Assembly (NCBI GenBank): GCA_041441465.1
Contig: JASDSY010000009.1
Span: 1-26,956, forward strand
Direction: 5' to 3'
DNA length: 26,956 nucleotides
Origin: JASDSY01 sp041441465
GTDB lineage: Bacteria > Muiribacteriota > UBA9980
In this document: piece after piece, positions 23,528 through 26,956 of the stretch
Layout of the letters: every line of letters starts with the position of its first letter
Position numbering within the stretch: the stretch's first letter is position 1
Program-made: the position numbers and the translations under genes
The notes under the pieces: model-generated
The model's database searches: none
Seen by the model: the letters and a program-made list of their open reading frames with translations, nothing else
Told to the model about the DNA's origin: nothing

Positions 23528-23980
23528 TTACTCCCATCTTAATCCTAAATGGACAGCGCCCTGATTGAAATTATTTTTTGCGGCTTCAATTAATTCAGCT
23601 TTTATATTCGGATAAAATTTGTAATTCATAAATTCAGAAAGCGGTATGAATTTATGGCCGATTATACGTTCGTCGGCGAGAGTGTTATTTGTTCTGCCTG
23701 TTATTTCTGCCAAAAAATTCATGTGAATAATATGCCTTTCGCGGCCAGGATAAAGAGTTTCAGACGTAAAAACCAGTTTGCCGGGCTTAACATCATAACC
23801 GGTTTCCTCAAGCATTTCCCTTTTTATACATTCTTCTATCGATTCGCTGGCTTCGAGTCCGCCGCCCGGTAAAAGCCAGTAATCACGATCATCTTTTTGA
23901 TGATGAACAAGCAGTATCGAATCGTTTTCAATTATAATCGCGCCAATCCTGACTCTTACAAACCCTTTTTTTATTTCCAT
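23528..23980 (-). CDS. Nudix hydrolase
   Basis: A 150-residue Nudix-fold enzyme that should hydrolyse a nucleoside diphosphate linked to another moiety. The Nudix box is complete at 40-62 (G-x5-E-x7-REMLEETGY), with catalytic glutamates E55, E58 and E59. The strand before it reads RVRIGAIIIENDSILLVHH and carries the usual YWLLPGGG entry. Substrate cannot be deduced; MutT-like 8-oxo-dGTP clean-up, ADP-ribose or a dinucleotide are all possible. The ATG has an AGAGGA site and a good promoter about 40 bp upstream, making this the first gene of the Nudix-TPR-desulfurase unit. Its last codons provide the SD of the TPR gene. Confidence 0.9.
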   Translation of the reverse strand: MEIKKGFVRVRIGAIIIENDSILLVHHQKDDRDYWLLPGGGLEASESIEECIKREMLEETGYDVKPGKLVFTSETLYPGRERHIIHMNFLAEITGRTNNTLADERIIGHKFIPLSEFMNYKFYPNIKAELIEAAKNNFNQGAVHLGLRWE

Positions 23981-24017
23981 TTCTTTTCCTCTATATTATA
24001 TATAATAAACATTTCAT

Positions 24018-24047
24018 ATTTTACTAAATTAAAATAGGCTTTGTCAA
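24018..24047 (-). promoter_or_regulatory. promoter of the Nudix-TPR-desulfurase operon
   Basis: On the minus strand TTGACA (24042-24047) and TAAAAT (24018-24023) are 18 nt apart. The expected start is near 24011, giving a leader of about 30 nt with AGAGGA before the Nudix ATG. Its -35 lies 31 bp from the -35 of the divergent ankyrin promoter, so one regulator could control both. Confidence 0.62.
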
Positions 24048-24078
24048 CAGTATTTATTAACAATAAAAAAATAAAAAA

Positions 24079-24107
24079 TTGACAAATCATGACTTATTTT
24101 GTAAAAT
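24079..24107 (+). promoter_or_regulatory. promoter of the secreted ankyrin gene
   Basis: TTGACA (24079-24084) and TAAAAT (24102-24107) with a 17-nt spacer, in an A/T-rich setting. Transcription should begin near 24114, about 77 nt before the ATG. Confidence 0.68.
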
Positions 24108-24190
24108 TTAAAAAATAAATTCAAAATATTATAAATTTATGAAATCAGCCGATATAGTATATTAATTATAAAAAAGGAAAGTACATAATT

Positions 24191-24802
24191 ATGTTGAAAA
24201 CGAAATATATTAAATTATCAATAAGCCTGTTTATTTTTACGGCTTTGACATTATCGTTTTTTAATATGTCTTTTGCGGCAAACGATAATGCCTTAAGATT
24301 AATAACGGCGATCGAAAAATCAGATTTTCAAAGTGTTAAAAAATTAATAGCTGACGGTCAGGACGTAAATTGCCGCGATCAAAACGGCGTTACTCCTCTT
24401 ATGGCGGCTTCTGGAATTGGAAACATGGCTTTAATAACACTTCTCGTGGACGCAGGTGCTGATGTCAACGCCGCTGACGATAACCAAACCACCGTGTTAA
24501 TGTACAGCGTCCTTAATAATAAAGACGACGTCGAGACTTTTAAATACCTGCTGAGCAAGGGAAGCTCGCTTAATTCTAAGGACGCCAATGGTATTACCGT
24601 TCTGGAAATCGCTCAAAACCGCGGTAATAATAAAATAATCAATGAAATAAAGAAAAATTTTGAGTATGTACGCAACCAAATTTTTAACATATCATTTACG
24701 GCTTTAATATTGCTCTTTTTTGTAAAATTTATAATTTATCAAAACGAACAATTTCATAAATTCATGGCTGAAAAAAATTATCCAAAATATATTACGACAT
24801 AA
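24191..24802 (+). CDS. secreted, C-terminally membrane-anchored ankyrin-repeat protein
   Basis: A 203-residue exported protein. A Sec signal peptide (basic KTKYIK start, hydrophobic core 10-25, likely cut after SFA at 29) precedes three to four ankyrin repeats (about 32-155) with typical NGVTPLMAAS and LLVDAGADVN elements. A hydrophobic segment (about 165-183) and a short polar tail follow. The repeats should face the periplasm or cell exterior, held by the C-terminal TM. Ankyrin proteins bind other proteins; the partner is unknown. The SD is AAGGAAAG and a good promoter lies upstream. A strong terminator follows 36 bp after the stop, so it is a single-gene unit, divergent from the Nudix operon. 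Confidence 0.85.
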   Translation: MLKTKYIKLSISLFIFTALTLSFFNMSFAANDNALRLITAIEKSDFQSVKKLIADGQDVNCRDQNGVTPLMAASGIGNMALITLLVDAGADVNAADDNQTTVLMYSVLNNKDDVETFKYLLSKGSSLNSKDANGITVLEIAQNRGNNKIINEIKKNFEYVRNQIFNISFTALILLFFVKFIIYQNEQFHKFMAEKNYPKYITT

Positions 24803-24838
24803 AAAATCAAATTTAAAAAATGAATATGAATTCTTAAC

Positions 24839-24876
24839 AAAAAAAGCTTGAACCGATTAAGGTTCAAGCTTTTTTT
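24839..24876. terminator. perfect bidirectional intrinsic terminator
   Basis: A 16-bp uninterrupted stem (24839-24854 with 24861-24876) closed by the six-base loop gattaa. Its base is an A7/T7 pair, so a T-run follows the GC-containing core on both strands. It ends the ankyrin transcript and could also stop read-through from the HD gene, whose stop is 192 bp away on the other side. The stretch 24877-25068 between it and that stop shows no gene. Confidence 0.93.
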
Positions 24877-25068
24877 ATTTTACTGTTTATTTGATTTTTA
24901 TAAACTTCTGATTAATGTCGGATTATTGAATATTGTTTTATAATTCAAAAATGTAATTTAATTAGTGAATTATAATGTACCAATAACCATAATATTAACA
25001 GTTTCTAGGGAATTTATTCGCCTGAGCGACAGTTACATTGTTATTTTATTACTTGCCTTGTTATACTT

Positions 25069-25869
25069 TTATAAATAATGCTTAACCGGGCCGTTTGTTA
25101 CAAAAGCTTGTAACTCGATGTAAGGTTTTATTGTACTTGAATTAATTTTTGTAAAAAGTACTTCCTCCACCTGAAAAAATCCTACCGACTCCGACATTTG
25201 TACAGTAAGCTTTATCGGTCTTTTATCGCCCTTTTCAATTGTCACGTGTTCGACCGATGACGATGAATATTTATGAATGTCGCCGACTTTAGACTGCGTA
25301 TTTATTAGAAGCGGTATTCTTGCGCGGCCTTTTTCCATGTCGCAGCCGTCGGCTATTAATATGATTCCAGCTTCAAGCGAGTGAATGTGCTGAGTAGCCA
25401 TGTGGCCGGCGATACATTCCACTACCATCGACCTGATTGTAACTCTTTTGGCGAAATCATCCGGGTAAATTTGCGAAAGCAGTCTGTCTAATATAGGAAT
25501 GGCCATTATAATTGCCATTTGTTCATGACGTTCGCGACCGATAGACATACCTATGTCGTGCATAAATCCGGCCAGTAATAATACTACTTTGCTGTCTTCG
25601 AATGTTCCGATTTCTTCTTTTTCTAAATTAAGCTTGATTCCGGCGGCATTTAGTAAATCCGCCATTGTAAGGGCGTTTATGCATACGGTTCTCATATGAA
25701 CCGGGCCGTGATCATTATAACCAAGTCGTTTTATCGATACTATATTAGCGTATTCTTGCAGATGATGAATTTCCTGGTCATTGATAAGTAATTCAACGGT
25801 TTTTTGCGCAACTCCCGAAACAAGACTCAAAATCTTATTGTCTAAAGCAATTTCTTTCTGTGATTTCAT
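25069..25869 (-). CDS. HD-domain phosphohydrolase, substrate unknown
   Basis: A 266-residue soluble metal-dependent phosphohydrolase. The HD-superfamily residues are present in order: H54/H58 in NDHGPVHM, H104-D105 in GFMHDIGMS, H115, H156 and H161/H163 in AGHMATQHIHS, and D174 in LIADGCDM. The first ~180 residues are helical as expected. The last ~70 (about 195-266) are beta-rich and include a VTIEKGDKRPIKLTVQMSE strand pair, a possible regulatory or oligomerisation part. There is no GYP motif, so it is not the c-di-GMP class. Nucleotide or cyclic-nucleotide substrates are plausible but not shown. The ATG has a good AGAGGT site. The neighbours on both sides are secreted-protein genes on the other strand, so it stands alone. 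Confidence 0.82.
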   Translation of the reverse strand: MKSQKEIALDNKILSLVSGVAQKTVELLINDQEIHHLQEYANIVSIKRLGYNDHGPVHMRTVCINALTMADLLNAAGIKLNLEKEEIGTFEDSKVVLLLAGFMHDIGMSIGRERHEQMAIIMAIPILDRLLSQIYPDDFAKRVTIRSMVVECIAGHMATQHIHSLEAGIILIADGCDMEKGRARIPLLINTQSKVGDIHKYSSSSVEHVTIEKGDKRPIKLTVQMSESVGFFQVEEVLFTKINSSTIKPYIELQAFVTNGPVKHYL

Positions 25870-25915
25870 TTTCTACCTCTTTACATTATTTTCTTTATTC
25901 TTCAAAAGTGGTCCT

Positions 25916-25944
25916 ATACTACCATAATAAAGTCTAAATTTCAA
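25916..25944 (-). promoter_or_regulatory. candidate promoter for the HD-hydrolase gene
   Basis: On the minus strand TTGAAA (25939-25944) and TAGTAT (25916-25921) are 17 nt apart. Both hexamers deviate from consensus. The start would be about 40 nt before the ATG at 25869. The rest of the 296-nt gap up to 26165 contains the divergent promoter at 26089-26118 and otherwise only AT-rich sequence. Confidence 0.4.
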
Positions 25945-26088
25945 TATCATAATTATAAAAATTATTGTAAATATTCACTTTTGTACATACGATTTTATGG
26001 GTATTTTTAATAAATTAAATTTTTTTATAAATTTTTCAAAAAAATGTTTACATATTTTATATCAAACGTTAAAATAATTTTATTAAAA

Positions 26089-26118
26089 TTGACAAAATAT
26101 AACTCAGAAATGTATAAT
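26089..26118 (+). promoter_or_regulatory. near-consensus sigma70 promoter for the secreted protein at 26166
   Basis: TTGACA (26089-26094), 18-nt spacer and TATAAT (26113-26118), both perfect hexamers. Together with the strong caggagg SD at 26154-26160 this is the best-looking expression signal in the window and predicts high basal expression. Confidence 0.75.
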
Positions 26119-26165
26119 TATGTCATGTATTAAAAAGTCGTAAATAATCTGATTCAGGAGGAATT

Positions 26166-26693
26166 ATGAAAAAAATTTTTATTTTATTATTAATGACAAT
26201 TCTATGTAGTTCTTCGGGCAATTTATGTCTGGCTGAAAATGCAGACACGGTTGAAAATTCGGTAACATCCCTGTCGGCGGTTATTAAAGTTATGAGCGCT
26301 AAAATTGGCCCGGACGGCGGAATTATAAAAGTTGAAAAAGAATGCCCCATTAAAGGTCTTGAAATAAATATTCCGGCAGGTGCATATAAAAACGAAAAAA
26401 ATTTTAATATATCATATCGTCTGGTTCCAGCAAATCAGTATGAAGGAAAGGCTATACCTTATTCGCCGTTGATAATAATCAATAATGGCGGCGAATATGC
26501 TGATAAAATAATTAAAGTAAAAATACCTGTGAAGCTGCCGGAAGGCGTTTTCGCAATGGCAGGATACGCCAATCCAAATACTTTAGACATTACTGATATG
26601 CTGCCGCCGGTTGAAACACAAAAAGATTGTCTTATAAGCATTACAAGACATTTTCAAAATCCGATCATAGTTACCGGTACTACAATGAAATAA
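26166..26693 (+). CDS. secreted beta-sandwich protein (ZU5-like), function unknown
   Basis: A 175-residue exported protein. The signal peptide has a KK start, a hydrophobic core at 4-14 and a likely cut after LCLA at 23. The mature part begins with a polar linker and then shows the IGPDGGIIKVEK..LEINIPAGAYKNEKNFNISY pattern (about 47-84), in separate pieces here, that resembles ZU5-type beta-sandwich domains found in bacterial surface proteins. The second half (IKVKIPVKLPEG, then MAGYANPNTLD) continues as beta strands. No lipobox, LPXTG-like signal or TM anchor follows, so it is probably free in the periplasm or medium or held by partners. A very strong SD and promoter precede it. No neighbour indicates its role. 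Confidence 0.78.
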   Translation: MKKIFILLLMTILCSSSGNLCLAENADTVENSVTSLSAVIKVMSAKIGPDGGIIKVEKECPIKGLEINIPAGAYKNEKNFNISYRLVPANQYEGKAIPYSPLIIINNGGEYADKIIKVKIPVKLPEGVFAMAGYANPNTLDITDMLPPVETQKDCLISITRHFQNPIIVTGTTMK

Positions 26694-26866
26694 ATTAATA
26701 CTTTATTGTAACTATTATTATTTTACATCTTTATATAGCAATGAAAATTTTTTATCATTTTTTGAATAATTATATTTGTCATCCATTGTCTATGCCATAT
26801 CTTAAGTTTTGGCGGCTGAAATATGCCGCGTTATGTTATGTATTATAAGTTTGATAGGACTTTGCG

Positions 26867-26900
26867 GGGGACACAAAGGGCGACGCCCTTTGATTTCCCC
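26867..26900. repeat. GC-rich palindromic hairpin, possible dispersed repeat
   Basis: caaagggcgacgccctttg (26874-26892) is a perfect palindrome around a single central A. Beyond a small internal loop the stem continues with gggga (26867-26871) and tcccc (26896-26900). The GC content stands out from the AT-rich flanks. No gene is visible between 26694 and the window end. It resembles REP/MITE-like intergenic repeats; a T-run at 26911-26915 is too far away for a standard terminator. Confidence 0.6.
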
Positions 26901-26956
26901 AGCGCCCTCTTTTTAATCCTGCTATATCTACCGTTGTGTTGCGGTGCTGTCATTTA

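Noticed and set aside
26166..26240. Lipoprotein signal in the protein at 26166
   Set aside because: Cysteines at 14 and 21 are not preceded by a proper lipobox (TILC and GNLC), so an ordinary signal peptide is more likely.

Overview
The window reads as a chromosomal segment of a fairly AT-rich, probably uncultivated bacterium. Reasons: Shine-Dalgarno sites of the AGGAGG type, several sigma70-like promoters (TTGACA, a 17-18 nt spacer, then TAAAAT or TATAAT), signal peptides, and a mixed gene complement. DUF348-G5 and YmdB proteins are best known from Firmicutes, while the hybrid histidine kinase, the HD-GYP domain and the long TPR protein are typical of anaerobic or deep-branching lineages. 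I cannot name the phylum from the sequence alone. No rRNA, tRNA, CRISPR array or complete transposon was recognised.

Layout. (1) 1-2849: an AT-rich accessory island with an SF1 helicase carrying an N-terminal RelE/ParE-like domain and a small zinc-ribbon protein. It is bracketed by a 9-bp inverted repeat, and its left edge looks like the end of an insertion sequence. (2) 2850-13971: a long minus-strand block. In transcription order it holds tungstate-type ABC genes tupB-tupC; a DUF348-G5 membrane protein followed by the biotin carboxyl carrier accB; lpd, thrC, thrB and asd; then leuS and a two-TM protein. (3) 14302-16908 (+): an 868-aa fusion of a YmdB-like phosphodiesterase, GAF regions and an HD-GYP c-di-GMP phosphodiesterase, convergent with (4) 16924-23980 (-): Nudix hydrolase, 23-repeat TPR protein, cysteine desulfurase and hybrid histidine kinase, the first three tightly coupled. 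(5) 24191-26693: a secreted ankyrin protein (+), a perfect bidirectional terminator, an HD-domain hydrolase (-) and a secreted beta-sandwich protein (+) behind a near-consensus promoter. The right end holds a GC-rich palindrome that looks like a dispersed repeat.

How the genes fit together. asd, thrB and thrC cover aspartate semialdehyde formation and the last two steps to threonine; homoserine dehydrogenase and aspartokinase are not here, and the kinase-like ThrB has lost several conserved ATP/Mg-site residues. accB belongs to fatty-acid initiation. Both Asd and AccB carry lysine-rich N-terminal tails foreign to their families. Signalling is concentrated in 14302-19662, where a cyclic-nucleotide phosphodiesterase fusion and a PAS-PAS hybrid kinase end tail to tail.

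The points most worth follow-up are the dual phosphodiesterase fusion, the eroded homoserine kinase inside a threonine operon, the RelE-helicase cassette, the basic enzyme tails, and the DUF348-G5 protein whose C-terminus looks like a 3D domain without its aspartates and whose promoter implies a leaderless mRNA.
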